NCBI GenBank assembly: GCA_017694145.1
Contig: JADINF010000019.1
Coordinates: 1 to 5,442, forward strand
DNA: 5,442 nucleotides
Source: Candidatus Stercoripulliclostridium pullicola
GTDB lineage: Bacteria > Bacillota > Clostridia > Christensenellales > DTU072
Direction of reading: 5' to 3'
The notes under the pieces are model-generated. The model saw nothing but the letters and a program-made list of their open reading frames with translations. It made no database searches and was not told the origin of the DNA. The translations under genes and the position numbers were made by a program. How positions within the stretch are numbered: position 1 is the first letter of the stretch; each line of letters begins with the position of its first letter. Shown here in pieces: positions 1-5,442 of the stretch.

Positions 1-3000
1 GAAACGGTCGAGCCGTCGGCTACGGAAATGAGCGTAACGGCGTTGACGTAATAACCTTCGGGCGCGGTGACGGTGAATTCGGCGTTGGTTCCCGTGGAGA
101 TATCCGCAAAAGTCCGTCCCTGCGTACCGTAAGCGTAAGACGCGCCGTTATAAAGGATCGTCGCGCCGTTGTTGTCCGCTCCCGTATCGCTCAGGAAAGA
201 CACGATATGCGCGGACCTCTCGAAGTGGAAAATAACGTCGTAATCCTTCTTCACGCCGGTAACGGTGAATACCCGCGAAGAATTCATATCGCTGTAATTC
301 ATTTTTTCGCCGTTCACGGTGACCGCGGCGACGTAGTATTCCGTGACCGTATCGGCAAGGACGTTGACCGTTGCGCCGTAGTCGACCACCGAGCTCGCGC
401 TCACGTTACCCACGCCCTCTGCGGCGGTGTTTATATAATAGTAAATGGGCGCGATATCGATCTCGAATACGATGTCGCGGTAGATGCCGTCCACGGTAAG
501 GGTGAACGAAGTCACGCGGGAGTCGTATTCGCCGTCGATGGCGGCTTCGCCGTTCACGAGAACGTCGTCTATTATATAATCTTCCGAAGCGAAGTACGGA
601 TCGACTATCGTACCGTTGGCGCGCAGAGCGCGGATATAATATCCTTCGTCGGCGCTCACATAGAACACGGGACTCTCGCCGCCGTTATACTGCGTGACGG
701 AAGCGGCGGCTTCCATGGAGCCGTTTTCGAGCGAAGACGACGAAGGCAAAGTGACGGTATAAGTAGTTTCGTTATAAACGACGGTCACTACTCTGTCGGC
801 GGATATGCGGTCTATCACCAAAGTATAATAAACCGCGCCTTGCGGGACGGCGCTCTGAACGCCGTTGACGGAAACGGAAGTTATGAAATAATCGGCGGGG
901 GCGGAGATCTCGAGATTTACGCTCACGCCGTCGTCCACGCGGAACGCGAAGTTGACGTCGGAAGAAGTCTGTTTGAGAGCTTCGCTCGCGCCGGCAACGT
1001 TATACGTGATCGATCCCGCGGCAAGCGAGGAACCGTTCACCACGGCTATCTCGTACTGCGCGAGCGAGAACGTCACGTGGAGATAATAGTCGGAAGCTAT
1101 CACGGCGGGTATGACTATTTCGTAATATCCGTCCTTCTCCGCGAGCTCGTCCGTGACGTCGACGCCGTTGAGCTCCGCTCCCGTCACGCCGTAATCCTTA
1201 CCGGGGCGGATCCGGAGAACGAAATCGTCCGTAACGGGCATCGACACTTCGCCGGCGACGACTTTCTCTTCGTACTCTTCATACTGCTCGTTGTATTCGA
1301 GATAATAGACGTTACCCGAGCCTTCGGCATTGACAAGGAGCATACGGGTATTTACTTCGAACACCGGCACGAAATAGGCTATTTCTTTGTCTATCTTGTA
1401 ATTTCTGTCGATGACGTAATCGGTAGGCTGCATCGCGTCGTCGGCGAGATACCAGCCTTTGAAAGTATAATTCGCGCGAACGGGCGAAGTTTCCGGGAAA
1501 GTGCCGGTGAGCGCGCCCGCCAGGCTGTCCTGATAATAAACCTCGAGCACTCTGCCGCCCAGTTCTTCGTCGTAGCCCGTCGAAGGATCGGTGAACGACA
1601 CGTCCTCGTTATCGCCTTTCAGGAATACGGCGAGGAAAATGCGTTTTTCCCAGTATGCCACGAGCTCCGTGGGACGGGTAAATACGGCGTCGTTGGTAAG
1701 GATCGCGGGCGAACCGTCGGGATTATACGGATTGTCGGCGTCGTACCAGCCCTTGAACTCGTATCCGGTGGCAGTGAGTTTGGTAAGGTCCTCGACGTCG
1801 AATATCTCCCCTATCGGCGTGCCGTAAGGGAGCACCAACGGCTCGAATACCGAAGCCGACATGCTGGAGAAAGTGATCTCGCTCTCCTCGTAAACGAAAT
1901 TCGCTTTGATATAGATCTCGTTGACGTTGGGGAGCAGATCGTTATCCTGTGGCGGAGTGAAGGAAAGGACGTATTCCTCGCTCGTTCCGGTCTGGGACGT
2001 TCTGAACGTAACGTAGTTGTCCTCGGCGAGTTCAACGGTGACCTCGTCGTCCTTAATCTCGACGGCGATCCAGTTCCCCGAAACGTCGCGCACCGACCAG
2101 CCGACGAAATCCATACCGGCGTTGGCGGTGATACGGAGCACGGCTTCGGCGCCCTTGGGATAATACGCCATCAGATCTTCTATCTTACCGAGAGCGACGC
2201 CCTCTCTGTCGGTAGTGAATTCGACGAAAAGATCCGCCGCGTTCTTCTCGAAAATGGGATAAATGTTGGTATCCTTAGTGATGCTCGTGTAATCGGTGTC
2301 CCAGCCCACGAAAGTGTAACCGTAAAGTTGCATGTTATGTTCGTCGGGGCGCGGGACGCGCGTGGGAGATTGACCGTAAGGCACTATCTCCTCTCTCGCG
2401 GTGGTACCGTCGGGATAGTAGAACACGACGGTATAATTCATTTTGCGGAAGACGGCTATTAGCTTGGTGGATTTGCTTATCTTGGTATCCATACGGCTCG
2501 CGCCGCTGTAACCGTCGCTCCAGCCGTCGAAATAATATCCTTCGTTGGGTATGGCTTCCACTCTCGTGGCGTCCGCGCCCGCGGTAACGTGCTGTAAAGT
2601 TTCTCCGTCTATACGTCCGCCCGTGCTGGGCACGTACTCGACCGTGAGCGTGGTGGGCACGACGTTGTAGGTGACGGTCTGCTTGAATCCGCCGAAATCG
2701 AGCACGACGTTATTGACGGTGCCTTCCGCGGAAGTGTCCAGACCTTCGACGACGAGTTCGGAGAGCGCGACTTTCTCCGAAGAACCGTCGCTGTACTTAA
2801 CGGTCACGAATACCTGGGTAAGATCGGCGTTGACGCTTATCTGTCCTTCGTTGTCGAGGACTATGGCTTCGACGTCGGGACGGCGGTAACCGCCGGTCGC
2901 TCTTTCCGCGCCCTCGTGTCCCTCTACCATGCCCGGCAGGATCGCCGCCGCAACGGCGATGGAAACGACGGCTATAGCGAAAACGACTATCAGACCGATG

Positions 3001-3053
3001 CCGAATATGCTTTTTCGCGTATAACGCTTACCCGAAATTCTGTATTTTGCCAT
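1..3053 (-). CDS. Giant exported repeat protein, N-terminal 1017 residues (Ig-like domain plus InlB-B / Listeria-Bacteroides type repeats), runs off the left edge
   Basis: Starts at ATG 3053-3051 and stays open to the window edge, with the C-terminus outside. The N-terminus is basic (K3, R5, K9, R10, R13, K14) and is followed by a hydrophobic span at about residues 17-39, a signal peptide or signal anchor. Residues 61-132 resemble a bacterial Ig-like domain of the Big_3 type (VTVKYSDGSSEKV, then a DFGGFKQTVTYNV strand). From residue 135 on come degenerate repeats. The first set has the aromatic-GW motif of InlB B-repeat/Flg_new families: GYYFDGW 172-178, GYTFVGW 245-251, GMDFVGW 313-319, GYEFKGW 430-436, NYTFKGW 528-534. 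The later set carries a V-x-NG motif (ELNG 627-630, SVNG 728-731, RANG 811-814, TVNG 912-915). No cysteine occurs in the visible part, as is common in Gram-positive surface proteins. No enzymatic motif is seen. An adhesin, or a stalk carrying a C-terminal domain, is likely. Family names come from recognised motifs, not a search. Confidence 0.9.
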   Translation of the reverse strand, partial: MAKYRISGKRYTRKSIFGIGLIVVFAIAVVSIAVAAAILPGMVEGHEGAERATGGYRRPDVEAIVLDNEGQISVNADLTQVFVTVKYSDGSSEKVALSELVVEGLDTSAEGTVNNVVLDFGGFKQTVTYNVVPTTLTVEYVPSTGGRIDGETLQHVTAGADATRVEAIPNEGYYFDGWSDGYSGASRMDTKISKSTKLIAVFRKMNYTVVFYYPDGTTAREEIVPYGQSPTRVPRPDEHNMQLYGYTFVGWDTDYTSITKDTNIYPIFEKNAADLFVEFTTDREGVALGKIEDLMAYYPKGAEAVLRITANAGMDFVGWSVRDVSGNWIAVEIKDDEVTVELAEDNYVTFRTSQTGTSEEYVLSFTPPQDNDLLPNVNEIYIKANFVYEESEITFSSMSASVFEPLVLPYGTPIGEIFDVEDLTKLTATGYEFKGWYDADNPYNPDGSPAILTNDAVFTRPTELVAYWEKRIFLAVFLKGDNEDVSFTDPSTGYDEELGGRVLEVYYQDSLAGALTGTFPETSPVRANYTFKGWYLADDAMQPTDYVIDRNYKIDKEIAYFVPVFEVNTRMLLVNAEGSGNVYYLEYNEQYEEYEEKVVAGEVSMPVTDDFVLRIRPGKDYGVTGAELNGVDVTDELAEKDGYYEIVIPAVIASDYYLHVTFSLAQYEIAVVNGSSLAAGSITYNVAGASEALKQTSSDVNFAFRVDDGVSVNLEISAPADYFITSVSVNGVQSAVPQGAVYYTLVIDRISADRVVTVVYNETTYTVTLPSSSSLENGSMEAAASVTQYNGGESPVFYVSADEGYYIRALRANGTIVDPYFASEDYIIDDVLVNGEAAIDGEYDSRVTSFTLTVDGIYRDIVFEIDIAPIYYYINTAAEGVGNVSASSVVDYGATVNVLADTVTEYYVAAVTVNGEKMNYSDMNSSRVFTVTGVKKDYDVIFHFERSAHIVSFLSDTGADNNGATILYNGASYAYGTQGRTFADISTGTNAEFTVTAPEGYYVNAVTLISVADGSTV
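3..1355 (-). repeat. Diverged V-x-NG protein repeats in the distal half of the surface protein
   Basis: This covers residues 567-1017. Units keep the aromatic lead-in of the preceding repeats but lose the Trp and gain an Asn-Gly turn: DYGVTGAELNG 620-630, DYFITSVSVNG 721-731, GYYIRALRANG 804-814, EYYVAAVTVNG 905-915, and an edge copy GYYVNAVTLIS 1000-1010. Each is preceded by a strand plus a Gly-rich turn (for example GSGNVYYLEY, ENGSMEAAAS, GVGNVSASSV) and followed by a strand of the type VVTVVYNE or DVIFHFER. They look like relatives of the divergent InlB B-repeat. The assignment to one superfamily with the first half is inferred. Confidence 0.6.
1356..2651 (-). repeat. Five degenerate aromatic-GW protein repeats (InlB B-repeat / Flg_new-like)
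   Basis: This covers residues 135-566 of the surface protein. Five units of about 65-115 residues each carry a core of the form [GN]-[YM]-x-F-x-G-W followed by an acidic turn: cores at 172, 245, 313, 430 and 528. Each unit ends in a strand such as AVFRK (200-204), YPIFEK (265-270), AYWEK (466-470) or PVFE (563-566). Such units are known as small beta-grasp-like modules in Listeria internalin B and many gut bacterial surface proteins. DNA identity between units is low by eye, so they are old duplications and not recent tandem copies. Confidence 0.75.
2937..3005 (-). other. Signal peptide / signal-anchor hydrophobic segment of the giant surface protein
   Basis: Residues 17-39 are almost wholly Ile, Val, Ala, Leu, Phe and Gly, preceded by six basic residues within the first 14 positions and followed by a polar acidic stretch (EGHEGAE). 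This is the positive-inside layout of a Sec-targeted N-terminus. An AVAAA stretch near residues 33-37 could be a signal peptidase I site, but the segment is also long enough for an uncleaved anchor. Sequence alone does not decide between them. Confidence 0.8.
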
Positions 3054-3063
3054 AAAAATGAAA

Positions 3064-3069
3064 CTCCTT
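3064..3069 (-). promoter_or_regulatory. Ribosome binding site of the surface protein gene
   Basis: The minus strand reads AAGGAG, followed by 10 bases (TTTCATTTTT) and then the ATG at 3053-3051. It is a strong Shine-Dalgarno match with slightly long spacing. It fixes the start just upstream of the basic n-region and hydrophobic segment expected of an exported protein. Confidence 0.8.
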
Positions 3070-3109
3070 GTCGCGCGAGAGTTTACCGAGCGTGCGCGTC
3101 GGTGCTTAA

Positions 3110-3139
3110 ATTATATATAATAAATAATAATCGGCGCAA
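3110..3139 (-). promoter_or_regulatory. Putative sigma-A-type promoter of the surface protein gene
   Basis: The minus strand shows a perfect TATAAT (3115-3110), 18 bases downstream of TTGCGC (3139-3134), which matches only the first three bases of the consensus -35. The spacer is very AT-rich (TTATTATTTATTATA), in sharp contrast to the GC-rich surroundings. Initiation would fall near 3103-3100, giving a leader of roughly 50 bases before the ATG. The site lies just after the terminator of the preceding gene, where an independent promoter is expected. Confidence 0.6.
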
Positions 3140-3203
3140 GAGATTCCCGTTAATTTTGCTTTACTTTTACCGTGCGGGCGCATACGTTCGACCGGCGCGC
3201 GTC

Positions 3204-3234
3204 AAAAAAGCGGGCGCGCCGTACGCGCCCGCTT
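3204..3234 (-). terminator. Intrinsic terminator downstream of the GlmM-GlmU fusion gene
   Basis: A perfect 11-bp stem (AAGCGGGCGCG at 3208-3218 pairing with CGCGCCCGCTT at 3224-3234) encloses a 5-base loop. Read on the minus strand it ends in a run of six T (3209-3204). It lies 62 bases after the stop codon of the fusion gene. There is no T-run on the other side, so it acts on minus-strand transcripts only. Confidence 0.88.
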
Positions 3235-3296
3235 CCGCAAAGCCCCGTTTCATCACGACGAACGGCTCGCTACCCGGTCGCCGCGCGAAGCAATAT

Positions 3297-5285
3297 TTAT
3301 TTTTTGCTCTTCCAGCCCGTTTTGACGGTCTGGCGCGAACGGGCTATGCAAAGCGCTTCCGGCGGCACGTTCTCCGTGACCGTGCTCCCTCCCGCAATAT
3401 AAGCGCCGTCCCCCACTTCCACGGGAGCTATGAGATTCGCGTTACAGCCTATGAACACCTCTTTCCCCACCCGCGTGGTCTGCTTCACGGAACCGTTATA
3501 ATTGGCAAAGACCGTGCCGCAACCTACGTTTGTCCTTTCGCCCACTTCGGCGTCGCCTATATAAGCGAGATGCGCCGCTTTGACTCCGTCGGCAAGCACG
3601 GAATTTTTCACTTCCACGAAGTCGCCCACCCTGCAACCGTCGCCTATGACAGCGCCTTTGCGCAGACAGGCGAAAGGTCCCACCGTAGTGCGCGCGCCTA
3701 TGGTCGCGCCGATAGCGTATACGGAGCGCAGATCGGAATTGTCCCCCACGACGGTGTCTGTTATATCGGTAAAAGAATATATCTTGACGTTCTCGCCTAT
3801 CACGCACTTCCCTTGAAGAACGCACATCGGATAAACAACAGTGCCCGCGCCTATAACGCATTCTTCGTCTATGTAGGTAGTCGCGGGATCCGCCACGCGC
3901 ACGCCGCCAGCCGTGAGCGCGGCAAGAATTCTTTTCCGTTTTTCGTCATTAAGGTAGCCCGAAATATTATTTTCGGTTGCTTTATTTTGATTTTTTTGAT
4001 TAACGTAAGCGTCGACGAAATCACGTACCTTTTCCATTACTTCGCGGGCTTTTTCGTATCGCTCCGCTTCCGCCATGAGCCTTATCTTGGGCTCCGTGCC
4101 GCTTGCTCTGGCGATAATCCTTCCTTGGAATTCCGCGCGCGCTTTTTCGATAAACTCCTTTACTTCCGCGTCGTCGAAACGCTTTATCCCCTCCGCGTCG
4201 GTGTCGATATTGCAGGAAGCCGACGGATATTCCACGCGGTCGTCGAGATTTTCGAGCCCCCTTTCGCGCTCCACCACGCACATTATGAGCGAGGTGAGCA
4301 ATCCGTCGCCGGTATTCTGATAGGCTCTGAAAATAATATGTCCGCTCGCCTCTCCGCCTATCAACGCGCCTTCCTCGATCATCGCTTCGCTCACATATTT
4401 GTCGCCTACGGGAGTACGCCTGAAAGTTATCCCGTTGCGCTTGAGCGAAAGCTCCGTACCCATATTTGTCATCACGGTCCCTACCGCCGCAGGCGGTGAG
4501 AGCACCCCTTTTTCCGCAAAATACCTTGCCGCAACGTACATCATGGCGTCGCCGTCGTAAAGCTTGCCGTTTTTCACGCACATAACCCTGTCGCCGTCGC
4601 CGTCGAAGGTGAAGCCTATGTCGTGATCGCCCTTCTTCATCGCCTCGACGAGCACCTCGGGGTGAGTCGCGCCGCAACCTACGTTGATACGTTCTCCGTC
4701 GGTTTCCGAGTTTATGACGGTAGGTACCGCGCCGAGATACGAATACAGCTTTTCGGCTATTGCGGACACCGCGCCGTTGGCGACGTCCAAGAGCACTCTC
4801 ATACCTTTTACGGACGGCGCTACCCGCGCGGCGAAATGGGCGCAGTATTCGTCGCTTCCGTCCACTTTCAGGACCTCGCCGCGCTCCCTTTCGGGCGGCG
4901 TAGCGGCGTCTATAGCCGCTTCCAGATCGCTTTCCTCGTCCGTCGTTATCTTCGCGCCGTCGCGCGAGAAAAATTTCACGCCGTTGTATTCGGGCGGATT
5001 GTGAGAAGCGGATATCATCACTCCTATTCCCGCGCCGTAAGAGCGCGTGAGATATGCGAGCACCGGCGTGGGGATCATTCCCGCGTCTATCACTCTCAAG
5101 CCGCACGAACTCCACGCGGCGGCGAGCGTATTCGCTATCCTCTCCCCGCTTCTTCTCGTATCTCTGCCTATCACAACGGAGATCCTGCCGTATCTTGCCA
5201 CGACTGCCCAGGCAATTTTCTCAAGAAAATCGACAGTGAAAATGTTTTCGTTGCCTCTTATGCCGTCTGTTCCGAAATATTTCAC
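3297..5285 (-). CDS. Fused phosphoglucosamine mutase (GlmM) / glucosamine-1-phosphate N-acetyltransferase (GlmU C-terminal domain)
   Basis: The 662-residue cytosolic enzyme starts at GTG 5285-5283, chosen because it begins the family's FGTDGIRG motif (4-11) and has a GGAGGAG site just upstream. Residues 1-425 form a full GlmM: SASHNP with phosphoserine S94, metal site DGDGDR 228-233, sugar loop GEASGH 311-316, phosphate loop RASGTEP 393-399. Residues 427-446 are an Asn/Lys/Gln-rich linker. Residues 447-662 match GlmU from its linker helix onward, with hexapeptide repeats of a left-handed beta-helix. R542, K560, H572, Y575, N586, N595, Y596, K601 and R649 correspond to E. coli GlmU R333, K351, H363, Y366, N377, N386, Y387, K392 and R440 at a constant offset of 209 (numbering from memory). 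The uridylyltransferase domain is absent. Predicted: GlcN-6-P to GlcN-1-P to GlcNAc-1-P using acetyl-CoA. Both domain calls are firm; the substrate of the mutase half is supported by its fused partner. Confidence 0.95.
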   Translation of the reverse strand: MKYFGTDGIRGNENIFTVDFLEKIAWAVVARYGRISVVIGRDTRRSGERIANTLAAAWSSCGLRVIDAGMIPTPVLAYLTRSYGAGIGVMISASHNPPEYNGVKFFSRDGAKITTDEESDLEAAIDAATPPERERGEVLKVDGSDEYCAHFAARVAPSVKGMRVLLDVANGAVSAIAEKLYSYLGAVPTVINSETDGERINVGCGATHPEVLVEAMKKGDHDIGFTFDGDGDRVMCVKNGKLYDGDAMMYVAARYFAEKGVLSPPAAVGTVMTNMGTELSLKRNGITFRRTPVGDKYVSEAMIEEGALIGGEASGHIIFRAYQNTGDGLLTSLIMCVVERERGLENLDDRVEYPSASCNIDTDAEGIKRFDDAEVKEFIEKARAEFQGRIIARASGTEPKIRLMAEAERYEKAREVMEKVRDFVDAYVNQKNQNKATENNISGYLNDEKRKRILAALTAGGVRVADPATTYIDEECVIGAGTVVYPMCVLQGKCVIGENVKIYSFTDITDTVVGDNSDLRSVYAIGATIGARTTVGPFACLRKGAVIGDGCRVGDFVEVKNSVLADGVKAAHLAYIGDAEVGERTNVGCGTVFANYNGSVKQTTRVGKEVFIGCNANLIAPVEVGDGAYIAGGSTVTENVPPEALCIARSRQTVKTGWKSKK
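3959..3976. repeat. Small inverted repeat at the domain seam
   Basis: CCGAAA (3959-3964) pairs with TTTCGG (3971-3976) across a 6-base AT loop. It lies inside the linker codons. On the plus strand it is followed by T-rich sequence, giving a weak terminator-like look against antisense transcription. Six base pairs is short enough to be chance. Confidence 0.35.
3982..3996 (-). other. Possible -1 slippery heptamer with immediate stop in the shifted frame
   Basis: On the minus strand, codons 430-432 read CAA AAA AAT, giving A_AAA_AAT (3996-3990) in the X_XXY_YYZ register of bacterial -1 frameshift sites. The -1 frame then reads TCA AAA TAA, stopping at 3984-3982. A 6-bp hairpin (3959-3976) begins 13 bases after the heptamer, which is longer than usual spacing, and I see no upstream Shine-Dalgarno-like stimulator. 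Slippage, or transcriptional addition of one A in the 7-A run, would give a free mutase of about 434 residues. It may equally be a chance product of Lys/Asn codons. Confidence 0.25.
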
Positions 5286-5287
5286 AA

Positions 5288-5294
5288 CTCCTCC
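5288..5294 (-). promoter_or_regulatory. Ribosome binding site of the GlmM-GlmU fusion gene
   Basis: The minus strand reads GGAGGAG, then TT, then the GTG start at 5285-5283. If the leading GGAGG is the pairing element, the gap is 4 bases, which is tight but workable. No other start with a comparable site lies before the FGTDGIRG motif, so it decides the GTG. The only promoter-like element upstream is a TAAAAT at 5309-5304 without a good -35. Confidence 0.8.
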
Positions 5295-5336
5295 GAACGG
5301 GACATTTTATTCAGAAATCGCGCGGCGCGTTACCGC

Positions 5337-5366
5337 AAAAAAAACGGACGGCGTGAAGCCGTCCGT
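5337..5366 (-). terminator. Intrinsic terminator of the upstream minus-strand gene
   Basis: A perfect 9-bp stem (ACGGACGGC at 5344-5352 with GCCGTCCGT at 5358-5366) and GTGAA loop are followed, on the minus strand, by a run of eight T (5344-5337). It starts 23 bases after the stop codon at 5390. Its position implies that the fusion gene needs its own promoter between about 5296 and 5336 or depends on read-through. Confidence 0.88.
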
Positions 5367-5389
5367 AAGAAAATCCGTATCGCGGTATT

Positions 5390-5442
5390 TTATATCCCGC
5401 GCGTCGCGGCGATCGCGTCGAGCGCGGCGCGCGCGTTTATTC
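5390..5442 (-). CDS. 3' end of an unidentified gene (last 16 codons)
   Basis: One minus-strand frame ends in INARAALDAIAATRGI and a TAA at 5392-5390. The Ala/Arg/Leu helical character, the codon use typical of the neighbours and the terminator 23 bases later all support a real C-terminus. The stretch is too short to identify. It does not look like the end of a YbbR/CdaR protein, which often precedes glmM in Bacillota, but 16 residues cannot exclude anything. Confidence 0.6.
   Translation of the reverse strand, partial: INARAALDAIAATRGI

Larger units (their letters stand above)
3948..4007 (-). other. AT-rich seam encoding the interdomain linker of the fusion
   Basis: Codons 427-446 encode a low-complexity Tyr/Asn/Gln/Lys linker (AYVNQKNQNKATENNISG, residues 426-443) between the last helix of the mutase and the GlmU linker helix (DEKRKRILAAL, 447-457). 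It is much richer in A and T than the coding sequence on either side. It contains no in-frame ATG, GTG or TTG, so nothing here supports a separate start for the acetyltransferase. The composition suggests a former intergenic stretch turned into linker, which is inference. Confidence 0.6.

Noticed and set aside
207..2462. Plus-strand open frame of 751 codons
   Set aside because: It is the codon-aligned mirror of the surface protein gene. Its translation is rich in His, Arg, Val and Gly without recognisable domains, it has no ribosome binding site, and its openness is explained by absence of TTA, CTA and TCA on the other strand. The minus frame has a start, RBS, signal segment and repeats.
3959..3997. 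Hairpin followed by T-rich sequence on the plus strand, as a terminator
   Set aside because: The stem is only 6 bp, the T-rich stretch is interrupted, and no plus-strand gene precedes it. It is kept only as an inverted repeat at the seam.
3948..4007. The fusion as an artefact of a miscounted homopolymer (7 versus 8 A)
   Set aside because: One extra A would end the mutase at once, so the idea is fair. However, the acetyltransferase frame has no ATG, GTG or TTG and no ribosome binding site in the seam; its first in-frame candidates are GTG codons at residues 462 and 464, inside the GlmU sequence. A separate downstream gene would therefore have no credible start.
2916..4499. Plus-strand open frame of 527 codons
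   Set aside because: It runs antisense across the start of the surface gene, the promoter and terminator, and the acetyltransferase domain. The translation is composition-biased and lacks any domain.
4021..5115. Minus-strand frame of 364 codons inside the fusion gene
   Set aside because: It is an Arg-rich out-of-frame shadow of the mutase coding sequence with no start signal.
5304..5338. TAAAAT (5309-5304) with TTGCGG (5338-5333) as a promoter for the fusion gene
   Set aside because: The spacing is 23 bases, too long for a sigma-A promoter, and the -35 is poor and overlaps the terminator T-run.

Overview
The window reads entirely from the minus strand. It holds two large protein genes plus the last few codons of a third. 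The largest minus-strand frame is truncated by the left edge. The likely source is an uncultured, probably gut-associated Clostridia-like member of the Bacillota. This rests on Shine-Dalgarno sites of the AGGAG/GGAGG type, Bacillus-like residues in the GlmU domain (NVGCG, IGCNANL), and a Cys-free surface protein with Listeria-Bacteroides/InlB-B type repeats. Base composition is moderate to GC-rich, with frequent ATA (Ile) codons and near absence of TTA, CTA and TCA. The lineage is an inference.

Layout from right to left, in the direction of transcription: (1) the 3' end of an unidentified gene (stop at 5390), followed by a clear intrinsic terminator (5337-5366); (2) a GTG-started gene (5285-3297) encoding a 662-residue fusion of a complete phosphoglucosamine mutase (GlmM) to the left-handed beta-helix acetyltransferase half of GlmU, without the GlmU uridylyltransferase domain; (3) an intrinsic terminator (3204-3234); (4) a sigma-A-like promoter (3110-3139) and ribosome binding site; (5) the first 1017 residues of a very large exported repeat protein (3053 to beyond base 1), with a membrane-spanning N-terminus, one Ig-like domain and about ten degenerate repeats.

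The main item of interest is the fusion. It joins two consecutive steps of UDP-GlcNAc synthesis (GlcN-6-P to GlcN-1-P to GlcNAc-1-P) and leaves the third, UTP-dependent step to a protein not in the window. All catalytic residues I know for both halves are present. The seam is an AT-rich Asn/Lys/Gln linker. It contains an in-register A_AAA_AAT heptamer whose -1 frame stops two codons later, so slippage there would release a free GlmM of normal length. That second point is a hypothesis from sequence only.

The mutase/acetyltransferase supplies precursor for peptidoglycan and other envelope glycans, and the large protein is probably displayed on that envelope. The terminator and promoter between them suggest separate transcription, so I infer no direct functional link.
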